This document shows positions 1 to 8,846 of a DNA stretch of 64,000 nucleotides, in pieces; positions within the stretch are counted from its first letter, which is position 1; every line of letters begins with the position of its first letter. Position numbers and translations under genes: made by a program. The stretch is from assembly GCF_025998815.1 (NCBI RefSeq), contig NZ_AP026678.1:868001-932000 (forward strand). The letters are read 5' to 3'. The stretch is from Ignavibacterium sp. (lineage in GTDB: Bacteria; Bacteroidota; Ignavibacteria; Ignavibacteriales; Ignavibacteriaceae). Below the pieces are notes generated by a model. The model was not told where the DNA came from, ran no database searches, and saw only the letters and a program-made list of their open reading frames with translations.

Positions 1-1365
1 AGCACGAATAATGTTTTCTTCTTCTCCTTCAGGATAAACAACTCTCTTTGGTTTCTGCTGAGCTTTGTGAATCATAACACGAATTATTTCTTTAGACAGA
101 CCCAATCTCTCTTTAAGCTTTTCACGATAAGCATCCCAATCCATTTCAGTAATTTTAGCCACACCTGTTTCGATTGCAGCTTTTGCTACTGCAGGAGCAA
201 CATACCATAAAACTCGCGGATCAAAAGGTTTTGGAATAATATAATTTTTACCAAATTCAAACTCTTCTCCACCATAAGCTTTGATAACCATTTCAGGAAC
301 TTTTTCTCTTGCTAACTGAGCTAAAGCTTTCGTAGCTGCCATTTTCATTTCATCATTAATCTGTGTAGCTCTTACATCAAGTGCACCTCTGAAAATAAAT
401 GGAAATCCAAGAACATTATTAACCTGGTTCGGGAAATCACTTCTACCCGTTGCCATAATTAAATCATCGCGAACCGAAACTGCATCATCATACATAATTT
501 CAGGATCAGGATTGGCCATTGCAAAGATGATTGGATTTTTTGCCATTGATTTAACCATATCTTTATTAACGACACCACCAACTGAAAGCCCGATAAAAAC
601 ATCTGCATCTTTCATTGCTTCGGCAAGTGAAGCAAATCCTTTTTCCTGAGCAAATTCTTCTTTGTATTTATTAAGATCTTTTCTGTCTTTTGTAATACAA
701 CCTTTTGTGTCGAACATCCAGATGTTTTCTCTTTTTACTCCTGCTCTGATATAATGTTTGCAACAAGAAATAGCAGAAGCTCCGGCTCCATTTACAACAA
801 TTTTAACTTCATTTAATTTTTTTCCTGCCAGTTCAACAGCATTAATTAATGCTGCGCAAGAAATAATTGCAGTTCCATGCTGATCGTCATGAAACACCGG
901 AATTTTCATCGTTGCTTTAAGTGTCTCTTCAATCTCGAAACATTCAGGTGCTTTTATATCCTCAAGATTGATTCCCCCAAATGTTGGCTCTAATAACTGA
1001 CAAACTCTGATAACTTCTTTTGGATCGTGAGATGCTACTTCAATATCAAACACATCAATATCAGCAAATCTTTTAAACAGAACTCCTTTCCCTTCCATAA
1101 CAGGTTTACCTGCTTCGGGACCAATATCACCAAGACCTAATACAGCTGTTCCATTTGAAACAACAGCAACAAGATTACCTTTAGCTGTATACTTATAAAC
1201 ATCTTCAACATTTTTATGAATTTCCCGACAAGGTTCAGCAACACCGGGAGTATAAGCAAGCGATAAATCTCTTGAAGTAAGACAAGGTTTAGTTGGTATA
1301 ACCTCAATTTTACCAACTCTCTCAGAACTGTGATACAACAGAGCTTCCTCTTTTGTGATTTTCAT
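1..1365 (-). CDS. maeB: NADP-dependent malic enzyme with phosphotransacetylase-like tail (MaeB type), 3' end outside window
   Basis: Oxidatively decarboxylates malate to pyruvate in the cytoplasm, supplying NADPH and pyruvate. The 455 visible residues start at the ATG complementary to 1363-1365, preceded by a purine-rich AGGAGC. Malic-enzyme landmarks are clear: '[11 protein letters not shown]' near residue 45, '[12 protein letters not shown]' near 75, '[15 protein letters not shown]' near 125, the metal-binding '[10 protein letters not shown]' near 150, a Rossmann '[10 protein letters not shown]' near 185, and 'MANPDPEI' near 285. After the malic domain (about residue 430) the frame continues into '[11 protein letters not shown]', the opening of a phosphate acetyl/butyryltransferase domain. 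The full protein is therefore probably the roughly 750-residue MaeB form. The catalytic and cofactor motifs are seen directly; the fusion is inferred from its first residues because the rest lies outside the window. Confidence 0.93.
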   Translation of the reverse strand, partial: MKITKEEALLYHSSERVGKIEVIPTKPCLTSRDLSLAYTPGVAEPCREIHKNVEDVYKYTAKGNLVAVVSNGTAVLGLGDIGPEAGKPVMEGKGVLFKRFADIDVFDIEVASHDPKEVIRVCQLLEPTFGGINLEDIKAPECFEIEETLKATMKIPVFHDDQHGTAIISCAALINAVELAGKKLNEVKIVVNGAGASAISCCKHYIRAGVKRENIWMFDTKGCITKDRKDLNKYKEEFAQEKGFASLAEAMKDADVFIGLSVGGVVNKDMVKSMAKNPIIFAMANPDPEIMYDDAVSVRDDLIMATGRSDFPNQVNNVLGFPFIFRGALDVRATQINDEMKMAATKALAQLAREKVPEMVIKAYGGEEFEFGKNYIIPKPFDPRVLWYVAPAVAKAAIETGVAKITEMDWDAYREKLKERLGLSKEIIRVMIHKAQQKPKRVVYPEGEEENIIRA

Positions 1366-1570
1366 ATTAGCTCCTTTTGCATTTCATTTGTTTGATTTGT
1401 TGATTGAAAAAATTTTAGAATTGTCTGATTCAGAATTGAAAACCATAACGAAGGCCGTATCGATGATAAGAGATGCACTTTTATCCTTAATTAAGCAAGT
1501 TTAGATAAACTCAACAATTTACTATAACAAAATTACGGAAATATTTTTCTACTTTAAAAGAATGGAGAAA

Positions 1571-2329
1571 TCATTTTAATGTAGCTTCAATCTGCAGTTT
1601 ATCCGAAAGCTCTTTACCAAGATATTTGTCTATTACAAAATGGATGATATATAAAAGTGGTGTTAAAAATACAGCAATGAAAAATTTATAAATGTAATTA
1701 ACTACACCAATAGCCAGAACCAATTTTAAATCCCAGCCAGCACCGATATAGAAAGCAATGAATAGAACAACAAAGCTATCAATAAACTGAGAAACTAGTG
1801 TTGAGCCAGTTGCTCTTAACCATATTTTAGAACTTCCTGTAATTGCCTTGAAATAATGAAAAACCGTTACATCAACTAATTGGCCGATTAAAAACGCAAC
1901 TAATGACCCGATAATTATCCACAATCCTTGACCAAAAATTGTATTAAATGCTAATTGCATATTTAACTGACCTGATGGTGTATCTCTGATTATCCAGAAA
2001 TCCGCAGGAGTTAAAGATATAGAAAAATAAACCATTGCATATGCATAAGCTATCAATCCTGCTGCGGTAAAAGACAAAAATCTTACTCCTTTCCTGCCAA
2101 AGTATTCGTTAATGATGTCAGTCATAATAAAAACTATTGGCCAGAGTAAAACGCCGGCAGTTAAATTAAATGATAAATTCTCATAACCGAATAAGGTGAG
2201 ATTCAGTGGTTCTAGTCCAAGTGTTTTTTCCAGTGAAAATATTTTAACTCCTATAAATTCTGCAAGTATTGCATTAGCGATGAAAAAAGCGCCAAGTATA
2301 TAAAAAAGTCTGTTTGATTTATCCTGCAT
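1571..2329 (-). CDS. yhhQ: Queuosine precursor transporter, YhhQ/VUT family (DUF165)
   Basis: Integral inner-membrane protein of 252 residues with about six hydrophobic helices. Family members import queuine precursors (preQ0/preQ1) for modification of tRNA wobble guanosine. Family features include the N-terminal 'NRLFYILGAFFIANAILAEF', 'FNLTAGVLLWPIVFIMTDI' followed by 'NEYFGRKGVRF', and the 'FLIGQLVDVTVFHYFK' and 'STLVSQFIDSFVVLF' helices with conserved Q/D residues. Length matches the family. It stands alone, upstream of the malic enzyme gene and separated from the next gene upstream by a strong terminator, so it probably has its own promoter in 2330-2375. The exact substrate (preQ0, preQ1 or queuine) cannot be read from the sequence. 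Confidence 0.88.
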   Translation of the reverse strand: MQDKSNRLFYILGAFFIANAILAEFIGVKIFSLEKTLGLEPLNLTLFGYENLSFNLTAGVLLWPIVFIMTDIINEYFGRKGVRFLSFTAAGLIAYAYAMVYFSISLTPADFWIIRDTPSGQLNMQLAFNTIFGQGLWIIIGSLVAFLIGQLVDVTVFHYFKAITGSSKIWLRATGSTLVSQFIDSFVVLFIAFYIGAGWDLKLVLAIGVVNYIYKFFIAVFLTPLLYIIHFVIDKYLGKELSDKLQIEATLK

Positions 2330-2374
2330 ATAATTTCCGATTTTTTCAACAAAATTATTGTTAGCATGTGCAAT

Positions 2375-2410
2375 AACAAAAAAGCGGTATCAAAAGTTTG
2401 ATACCGCTTT
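2375..2410 (-). terminator. Rho-independent terminator of the DUF6600 gene
   Basis: A 14-bp perfect inverted repeat (2381-2394 with 2397-2410) with a 2-nt loop. Read on the minus strand it is followed by a run of six T. It lies 22 bp past the stop of the 2432-3805 gene. Confidence 0.9.
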
Positions 2411-2431
2411 AGGAGAGAGATGAGTTATATT

Positions 2432-3805
2432 TTACCTTGTTCTTTCTGTTCGGGAAGTGTTTTGTCTTCTGTCTGTATTATCATTTCTTTGCTGATTCTG
2501 ATTTCTGTTTGTCTCAACTTTTCTTTCATTATCATTTCTTTTTGACTCAATTTGTCTGGTTTCAGTTCTTCTTTGTTCAAAATTGCGATTTTCAATCTGT
2601 TCATTTCGTTTGACTTCATTTCTTTGCTCATTTACTCTGCCTTCATTCTTTTTCATTTCGAATGAACGGTTATCATTTCTGTTTACATTATTTCTTTCAT
2701 TTCTGAATTCACTATCTCTGTCAGTCCTGGATTTGACTTCAACTTCTTTTCTTCTTTCCAAATCTCTTGAATCATTTGTTCTGGATTTTTCCTGTTCCAT
2801 AGTTCTTCTTTGTTCTTCCCTATTTCTTAAATCCTGATTTCTCTCTCTTTCATTAGAATCAGTTCTGTCTTTAACCTTATCATCACGATTTATATTTCTT
2901 TCCTGCTCAGTTTGTCTTCGGTCATTAACTTCATTACGATCATTGGTTCTTGTCCTCTTAACTTCTGTAAGTTCAACTTTCTCTAACTCAAGTTTTGGTC
3001 TTCTTTCAGATCTTTCAATCTTAACATCTTTTAATGATTCCCTATCTCTTTGTATTTCATTTCTATCAGCTATAAATGTCCTGATTCTATCTTCATCTCT
3101 TCTTTTAATGTCTCCAAATTCACGAGGATCATTAGAAGTAATTAAATCTCTCTTTTCGATTTTCTGACCAGAGCGCTTTCTTACAAAGTCAAAATCAACA
3201 CCTTCATTTCTTACTCTTCCATTGTGATACTTATATTCATATCGTTCTTTAGTGCGACCATAAATTCTATATTTGTATTTAGAAGGAACATAATAATTAT
3301 AAACATAAGGATTGCAGAAATGTTTATAAGTTACAAAATGCCAATGTGTGTAAGGAACATAATATTCATAAGTAACTCTGATTCCGAAATTTATTGAGAA
3401 CACAGCATAAGGATGTAAAGGAGCCCAACCTATATAATCATCATCATATCTCCATTCTACCCAGGCTGGAGCCCACTCGTCATCAGGAATCCATATCCAT
3501 CCATAATAGTCATCATAATACCATCTTCCGTAATGGAAAACTATATGTCCAAATGGCTCGTATGAATCCCAATACCAGCCGTAATCTGTCCAAATCCATC
3601 TTCCTATTTTGTAAGGAGCCCAATTTCGTTTTATGATGGTAGGTCTCCAGGCAACAACTCCATAATCAATTTCTATCCAGGTGCCGTAGGGACTTAAATT
3701 AGTGTAGAAATAACCACCAACTCTTTGGTAGTAATTTGTGCTGGCTTCTGCATTAGCAGTTAAACCGATAAATAAGAAAACTAATATTGCAATTAACTTT
3801 TTCAT
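2432..3805 (-). CDS. Secreted DUF6600-family protein with highly charged disordered tail
   Basis: A 457-residue exported protein. Residues 1-21 form a signal peptide (MKK, hydrophobic core, ANAEA). Residues 25-165 are extremely rich in Tyr/Trp and built of repeats such as 'PYGTWIEIDYG', 'GRWIWTDYGWYWDSY', 'GRWYYDDYYGWIWIPDDEW' and 'YIGWAPLHPY', the pattern of DUF6600 proteins. From about residue 190 to the end it is almost entirely Arg, Asn, Glu, Asp, Lys and Gln, likely disordered or coiled-coil. The start ATG has a good AGGAGAAA ribosome site. Its function is not known; a cell-envelope role is inferred from the signal peptide and composition. Long open frames on the opposite strand here are composition artefacts. 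It is monocistronic with its own terminator. Confidence 0.82.
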   Translation of the reverse strand: MKKLIAILVFLFIGLTANAEASTNYYQRVGGYFYTNLSPYGTWIEIDYGVVAWRPTIIKRNWAPYKIGRWIWTDYGWYWDSYEPFGHIVFHYGRWYYDDYYGWIWIPDDEWAPAWVEWRYDDDYIGWAPLHPYAVFSINFGIRVTYEYYVPYTHWHFVTYKHFCNPYVYNYYVPSKYKYRIYGRTKERYEYKYHNGRVRNEGVDFDFVRKRSGQKIEKRDLITSNDPREFGDIKRRDEDRIRTFIADRNEIQRDRESLKDVKIERSERRPKLELEKVELTEVKRTRTNDRNEVNDRRQTEQERNINRDDKVKDRTDSNERERNQDLRNREEQRRTMEQEKSRTNDSRDLERRKEVEVKSRTDRDSEFRNERNNVNRNDNRSFEMKKNEGRVNEQRNEVKRNEQIENRNFEQRRTETRQIESKRNDNERKVETNRNQNQQRNDNTDRRQNTSRTERTR

Positions 3806-3930
3806 AATTTTCTCCTTTCATTTGCATTTCTTAAAAGCCAATAACCATGCCAGTTAAAAATGTTTTATTTTCAATAAAGAGATAATTAGATGAAATGAAT
3901 TGTCTGCTTAACTAAACAAAAGTGTTTAAT

Positions 3931-5070
3931 TTATCTGCTAATGCGACGGTCTTTCCATCTGTAGTTGCCAAAAGCTCCGCTTAATCCAGCAATTATGATG
4001 TAAGGAATGTGAAATAGTTCGGCAAGTAAGAATACATTAAGAATATTTTTATCAAATAATAATTCTATACCTTTTTTTAGAATTAAAAATTCAACTAAAA
4101 TTTTGGCGATCAATGAAACAGTGAAAGAGATTAAAAATATTGAATGAACTGTCAATCCAAGGATTGGTTGAATAACAAGAGCAATGTAAAACAGGTAAAT
4201 CAGAACTAATTTCATAACGAGCATTTTATTTTTATAGAATAATCCTTTACTTGCCCAGCGTTTTCTTTGTTGATAGAAATTCTTCAAAGTCTCATTTGGT
4301 TCAGTTTCTACAATAGCATTTTTATTAAGAGCAAATTTGATTTGATAATCTGTATCCCTGAAAATTTTTTGCATCAGGAGTTCATCATCACCAGATGAAA
4401 GATTCATTTGAAATGAAAAACCTCCAACTAAATCAAAAGCTTTTCTTCTGTATGCTATGTTTGCAGCATTGCATATAGTCGGATTATTACTTCCGATAAG
4501 ACCAGCTCCTGTAATAACCAAACCAGCAAATTCTAATTCCTGTAGTCGGCTAAACAAACTTTTTCCTTCGAAAAATTTAACAGGACCGGAAACAAATCCT
4601 GTCTTATCATCAAAAAAAGATAATAAAGTTTTGAGCCAGCTTTTTTTATGAATGCAATCAGCATCTGTAGTGACAATAATTTCTCCTTTAGAATTTTCTA
4701 TTCCAAATCTGATCGCTCTCTTTTTATGAGCATTAACTAAATAATCATCAGGTACCGTAATCACTCTGATGTTGTATCTGCTTATATTTTTTTCCAGAAG
4801 CTCTTTTGATTTATCAACTGAATTATCATCAATAAAAATTACCTCAAATTTATCTGTAGGATAATCTTGAGATTCAACAGACTTCAAGACTTGTAATATG
4901 TTTTTCTCCTCATTTCTAAAGGGAATAAGTACTGTTACAAATTCATCCGGAATTTTTATCTGAGTGTCGGAACTTAATTTTTTCAAACCTAAATAAACTC
5001 TGAAAAGAAAAAGCAGATAATGAATCAACAATAGAAGGAAGAACAGAAGCAGTAAATTTTCAATCATCAT
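3931..5070 (-). CDS. Membrane-anchored family 2 glycosyltransferase
   Basis: A 379-residue processive-type GT2 enzyme at the cytoplasmic membrane. It has an N-terminal hydrophobic anchor (residues 4-28), a GT-A nucleotide-sugar domain (about 42-270), and two or three C-terminal helices (about 285-370). Motifs visible are 'VTVLIPFRNEEKNI', 'VIFIDDNSVDKS' (first Asp pair), 'TTDADC' (DxD-like), 'SGDDELLMQK' (acceptor-site ED/DD motif) and 'QQRKRWASKG' (QxxRW). The whole pattern resembles ceramide-glucosyltransferase-like and polysaccharide-synthase-like GT2 proteins. It is the last gene of a three-gene operon and overlaps the flippase-like gene by 11 bp. Two ATG codons are adjacent at the start. 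Sugar donor and acceptor are unknown; a glycolipid product is inferred from the neighbours. Confidence 0.88.
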   Translation of the reverse strand: MMIENLLLLFFLLLLIHYLLFLFRVYLGLKKLSSDTQIKIPDEFVTVLIPFRNEEKNILQVLKSVESQDYPTDKFEVIFIDDNSVDKSKELLEKNISRYNIRVITVPDDYLVNAHKKRAIRFGIENSKGEIIVTTDADCIHKKSWLKTLLSFFDDKTGFVSGPVKFFEGKSLFSRLQELEFAGLVITGAGLIGSNNPTICNAANIAYRRKAFDLVGGFSFQMNLSSGDDELLMQKIFRDTDYQIKFALNKNAIVETEPNETLKNFYQQRKRWASKGLFYKNKMLVMKLVLIYLFYIALVIQPILGLTVHSIFLISFTVSLIAKILVEFLILKKGIELLFDKNILNVFLLAELFHIPYIIIAGLSGAFGNYRWKDRRISR

Positions 5071-6049
5071 TTTTTCTGAAGATTAGAATCAAACCGACTA
5101 AAGACGGCAATAAAACATTAATTAGAAATAAAAATATTGAAGCATTAAAACCCACTGAAGCAGACTCACCAAATTGCTGAATAAAAAATACCGAAGCACC
5201 TTCACGAATTCCTAATTCACTAAAACTTACTGGTGGAATTACTGTTTTGGAAAACATAGTAAGATTTCCTGCCCAGAGGTAATTCAGAAAAGATGAGTTG
5301 TGCGAGAATGCAGCAACTAAAATTGCATACTGAAAAATGTAACAACCATAAAAAAGTATCGAAAGCAAAATCATCTTTGCTGAATAATTTTTATCAAGAT
5401 TTCTAAGTACAGAAAATTTTTCAAAATATTTTGATAATCTTTTTGAATCTCTGAGTTTATTAAAAAGAAAATTATCCCAGAACTTTTCATTGAAGATTAC
5501 TAATATTACAAAATAGAAAAGTGAAAAAAGAACAATAAACAAACTGACAGTAACATAAATACTTACTTCATAAAAATAATGTATAAACAATACACTCGAT
5601 ACTGATCCAAAAATCGCTACAATTAAAAGTGGAAAGAATTTATCCAGTAATGTTGCTAATGTAACTTTTAATAAAGAATGATCTTTAAATACAATTGCTC
5701 TCCCAAAATACTCTCCTATTCTTGCAGGCGTAAATACCGCAGCAGAAAATCCCTGGAACAATGAATAAAGGACTTTCCGATTATCTGAATTGTTTAATAT
5801 TAAAGATGAAGTTAGCTTCCACTTGTAATACTGAAGATATAAATTCAAAAAGCTTAGCAATAAGACAGGAATTATCAAACTAACATCAGCATCATAAATT
5901 GCAGAGATGATTTCATTAAAATTAACTGAGCTGATGATGTAATAAAGCAGTCCTGATGCGATTATTATCTTTCCGGATAGAATTAAAAAACTTTTATACT
6001 TTACAACCTGCTCACTCAAAACAAAATTATTTTTGAATGGTTCTGTCAT
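5060..6049 (-). CDS. Flippase-like integral membrane protein (LPG-synthase transmembrane family, UPF0104)
   Basis: A 329-residue polytopic membrane protein with about eight hydrophobic helices. It carries hallmarks of the lysylphosphatidylglycerol-synthase transmembrane domain: 'KWKLTSSLI' after the second helix, 'GFSAAVFTPARIGEYFGRA' near residue 100, and 'SFSELGIREGASVFFI' near 280. There is no aminoacyl-transferase domain, so it corresponds to the stand-alone flippase-like members (YbhN/AglD2-like). Its ATG overlaps the stop of the radical-SAM gene in an ATGA arrangement, which suggests translational coupling, and its 3' end overlaps the glycosyltransferase. Lipid-linked substrate transport is the family expectation, not something shown here. 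Confidence 0.86.
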   Translation of the reverse strand: MTEPFKNNFVLSEQVVKYKSFLILSGKIIIASGLLYYIISSVNFNEIISAIYDADVSLIIPVLLLSFLNLYLQYYKWKLTSSLILNNSDNRKVLYSLFQGFSAAVFTPARIGEYFGRAIVFKDHSLLKVTLATLLDKFFPLLIVAIFGSVSSVLFIHYFYEVSIYVTVSLFIVLFSLFYFVILVIFNEKFWDNFLFNKLRDSKRLSKYFEKFSVLRNLDKNYSAKMILLSILFYGCYIFQYAILVAAFSHNSSFLNYLWAGNLTMFSKTVIPPVSFSELGIREGASVFFIQQFGESASVGFNASIFLFLINVLLPSLVGLILIFRKNDD

Positions 6050-7176
6050 TGCTCAATTTCAAGAATGTTGATTTTTAATCCTTCAGTACAGTTTGTGCAC
6101 ATTTTGTTTTGTTTTCTATCAGTTAAAATCGACTGCCGAAAATTATTATAATTTTCCGATAACCAAATGTCTTTCACTGATTTTCCATTAAGTACACCAA
6201 GAGAAAATTCAGCATCTTTATCAAAACAGCAAGGAACAAGTTTTCCATCCCAGGTTATTACTGCAGTACGCCATAGAGCAAAGCAATGATTTTTAATCTC
6301 AGCTTTAATTCTGAATGAATTATTTTCTATAACATATCGCCTGTATTTTTTATTTGTTGGAAGAAATTTAACAGCATTTTCATAAGAGGAGATCTGCATT
6401 GTTTTAAATACGAGTTTATCAACTCCAACTTCTTTACAATATCTTTTTACATCTTCAAGCAAATGTTCATTTTGTTTCATCACGATAAACTGAAATTCGA
6501 TAAAAGGTCTTTTCTGCCTAAGCTCTTTTTTTCTTCTGACCAATGTTCTCAAAGCCGAATCCACCTGGGCAAAAGTTCCTCCAACACGATAGTTCTGATA
6601 TGATTCTTCATCAAGCCCATCAACTGAATAAATTAGTTTATCAGGTGCTGATTCCAGAACTTTATCAACATTATTTTCATTAATAAAATGACCATTGGTG
6701 CTGATTGATACATAAATTTTATTGTCCTGTGCATATCTAATCATTTCAGGCAAATTTTTATTAATGTAAGGTTCACCCTGAAAAAACAACTGAACATAAA
6801 AACCTGTTTCCTTAATTTCATCAATCCATTTTTTGAAGTCATCGGTTTTTAGCAAACCAAGTGGACGAGTCAGTATCCCAAGACCACTCGGACATTCAGG
6901 ACATTTTAAGTTGCAATGATTTGTCGGTTCAATAGAATATGAAATTGGCATTCCCCACACGATTGGTTTCCTGATAATTCGTGATAACCAAAAAGATAAA
7001 AGAATTCTTATAGCATTAAATAATCTTTTTACAGTAAAATATTTTAATAAATTGATTTCCATCTTCAGATGTTTTTTTCTTTGCGAAGATAGTAATTCTA
7101 AAACTTGATTGAAAAGATAAATCACTAACAAGCTCACTATTATTGTCAACCTTATCTCTTTTTCATAGTTTAGCAT
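6046..7176 (-). CDS. Radical SAM/SPASM domain protein
   Basis: A 376-residue iron-sulfur enzyme. The radical-SAM cluster motif CxxxCxxC is at 'CNLKCPEC' (about residue 90), followed by 'QLFFQGEPYIN' and 'VSISTNGHF', which match the SAM-binding core. The C-terminal SPASM region supplies further Cys ligands in 'LVPCCFDKD' (about 318) and 'CTNCTEGL' (about 362). It is the first gene of a 4-bp-overlapping operon with the flippase-like and GT2 genes. The start is uncertain. The first ATG (7176) leaves only 25 bp to the divergent bshC start and adds a 38-residue hydrophobic leader with no clear ribosome site. The ATG at 7062 ('MEINLLKYF') fits the usual family start better. Substrate unknown; a peptide or lipid precursor modification is possible. 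Confidence 0.86.
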   Translation of the reverse strand: MLNYEKEIRLTIIVSLLVIYLFNQVLELLSSQRKKHLKMEINLLKYFTVKRLFNAIRILLSFWLSRIIRKPIVWGMPISYSIEPTNHCNLKCPECPSGLGILTRPLGLLKTDDFKKWIDEIKETGFYVQLFFQGEPYINKNLPEMIRYAQDNKIYVSISTNGHFINENNVDKVLESAPDKLIYSVDGLDEESYQNYRVGGTFAQVDSALRTLVRRKKELRQKRPFIEFQFIVMKQNEHLLEDVKRYCKEVGVDKLVFKTMQISSYENAVKFLPTNKKYRRYVIENNSFRIKAEIKNHCFALWRTAVITWDGKLVPCCFDKDAEFSLGVLNGKSVKDIWLSENYNNFRQSILTDRKQNKMCTNCTEGLKINILEIEQ

Positions 7177-7201
7177 ATAAAATTTTCAATAGTGAGGTAA
7201 A

Positions 7202-8830
7202 ATGTTTATCAATTTTGGTGATATACCAAAAAACCATAATCTCTTTTTGGATTATCTATATGAATTTGAAAATGTAGCAGAGTTTTACAAGTATAATTTC
7301 AGAGATAAGGAAAAATATTCTGAAGTCTTTAGAGCAGTCTTAAAAAAGAAAACCAATTCGAATTTTAATATTTCTGATTTGATTTCTAACCAATATGAAA
7401 CTTTTAATTCCGCATCAGAAAAAACAAAAAATAACATTAAGTTTCTCCAGCAACCAAAAACTTTAGCTGTTGTTACTGGTCAGCAGCTTGGAATTTTGGG
7501 TGGACCACTTTACACATTTTATAAAATAATTACAGCAATAAAATTAGCTTCAAATCTTAATGAGAGATACACTGATTACAATTTCGTCCCTGTTTTTTGG
7601 ATGGAAAGTGATGATCACGATTTTAATGAAGTTCATCAGATAAATATTTTGAATAATGAAAACAATCTTGTAACAATTAAATATAAAGATGATGTTAGTG
7701 ATGATGAGATTCGTTCAAGTGTTGGTAATTTAATATTTGATGAATCACTTAATGACTTTTTTAATCAGCTTGAATTAAATCTGAGAAATACAGAATTCAA
7801 AGGGAAAATAATTTCAAAGCTGAAAGAAATTTATCAGACAGGAAAAACATTCAAGCAAAGTTTCCGCGAACTACTTTTCTGGCTATTCGACGAATATGGT
7901 TTGGTAATTTTTGATCCATCTCAGGATGAAGTTAAGAAAGTTTTGAAGCCAATATTTCTTAATGAAATTAATAATTTCAGAACGCACACTCAAAAACTTG
8001 TTTATGTAAGTGCTACACTTGAGGAAGTATATCACGCACAAGTGAAAGTGAAACCAGTCAATTTGTTTTATCATATAGAAAATGGAAGATATGCTATAGA
8101 ACCAGTTGATGAGATTTTTAAGTTAAGACGAAAGAGAAAACAATTCACAAAAGAAGAAATCATTCAGGAAATTAATGAGCATCCGGAAAGATTTAGCCCA
8201 AATGTATTACTTAGACCGATTACTCAGGATTATCTTTTCCCCACTGCATTTTATGTAGCCGGACCAAGTGAAATTTCATACTTCGCACAAATTCATCCTT
8301 TATATGAATTCTTTGATATTGAGCCGCCAATTATTTATCCGCGCTCATCTGCTACACTTGTAGAAAAATCTGTGTTAACTTTTATGGAAAAGTATGATCT
8401 TTCAATGAGAGATGTAATTCTTGGCGTTGATCATTTGAAAGAAAAAATTCTTTCATCAGTTGCAGAGAACAATATTGATTTGATCTTTGAAGATGCTACG
8501 AAAAATTTAAATCTGATTTTCGATGATCTTAAAGAAAAACTTTCTGCAGTGGATAAAACAATTTCTGATTCAACTGGCAGATATCGAGAGAAAGTTTTGT
8601 TCTCGCTTAATGAATTAAAATCCAAAGCTGAGAAGGCACATGAATCACGATTTGAAACGATTTTAAGACAAATATCAAAGCTTTCAAATCTTTTATATCC
8701 GAATGAAAACCTACAGGAACGCGAGTTAAATTATTTTTACTTTGCAAATAAGTTTGGTGAAGAATTTTATAAAAAGCTTTTTGAAGAATTGTCAATTTCT
8801 GAATTTGAACATCAGGTAATTGAAATCTGA
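7202..8830 (+). CDS. bshC: Putative bacillithiol biosynthesis cysteine ligase BshC
   Basis: A 542-residue protein that in characterised bacteria joins cysteine to glucosaminyl-malate, the last step of bacillithiol synthesis. The family signature 'VVTGQQLGILGGPLYTFYK' lies near residue 95, followed by 'PVFWMESDDHDFNEV' near 145. Further on are 'LRPITQDYLFPTAFYVAGPSE' (written here as two adjoining conserved blocks, LRPITQDYLFP then TAFYVAGPSE), 'IYPRSSATLVE', and a C-terminal coiled-coil region (about 430-500). Length is typical. The start has a GTGAGGTAAA ribosome site 6 nt upstream. It is transcribed divergently from the radical-SAM operon and converges with aroA 16 bp downstream. bshA and bshB are not in this window. 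Confidence 0.93.
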   Translation: MFINFGDIPKNHNLFLDYLYEFENVAEFYKYNFRDKEKYSEVFRAVLKKKTNSNFNISDLISNQYETFNSASEKTKNNIKFLQQPKTLAVVTGQQLGILGGPLYTFYKIITAIKLASNLNERYTDYNFVPVFWMESDDHDFNEVHQINILNNENNLVTIKYKDDVSDDEIRSSVGNLIFDESLNDFFNQLELNLRNTEFKGKIISKLKEIYQTGKTFKQSFRELLFWLFDEYGLVIFDPSQDEVKKVLKPIFLNEINNFRTHTQKLVYVSATLEEVYHAQVKVKPVNLFYHIENGRYAIEPVDEIFKLRRKRKQFTKEEIIQEINEHPERFSPNVLLRPITQDYLFPTAFYVAGPSEISYFAQIHPLYEFFDIEPPIIYPRSSATLVEKSVLTFMEKYDLSMRDVILGVDHLKEKILSSVAENNIDLIFEDATKNLNLIFDDLKEKLSAVDKTISDSTGRYREKVLFSLNELKSKAEKAHESRFETILRQISKLSNLLYPNENLQERELNYFYFANKFGEEFYKKLFEELSISEFEHQVIEI

Positions 8831-8846
8831 TTTTACTTTTGAAGGA

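Noticed and set aside
2583..3167. Plus-strand open frames rich in Ser/Leu/Phe opposite the DUF6600 gene
   Set aside because: They mirror the Arg/Glu/Asn-rich codons of the real minus-strand gene and have no ribosome site or recognisable domain.
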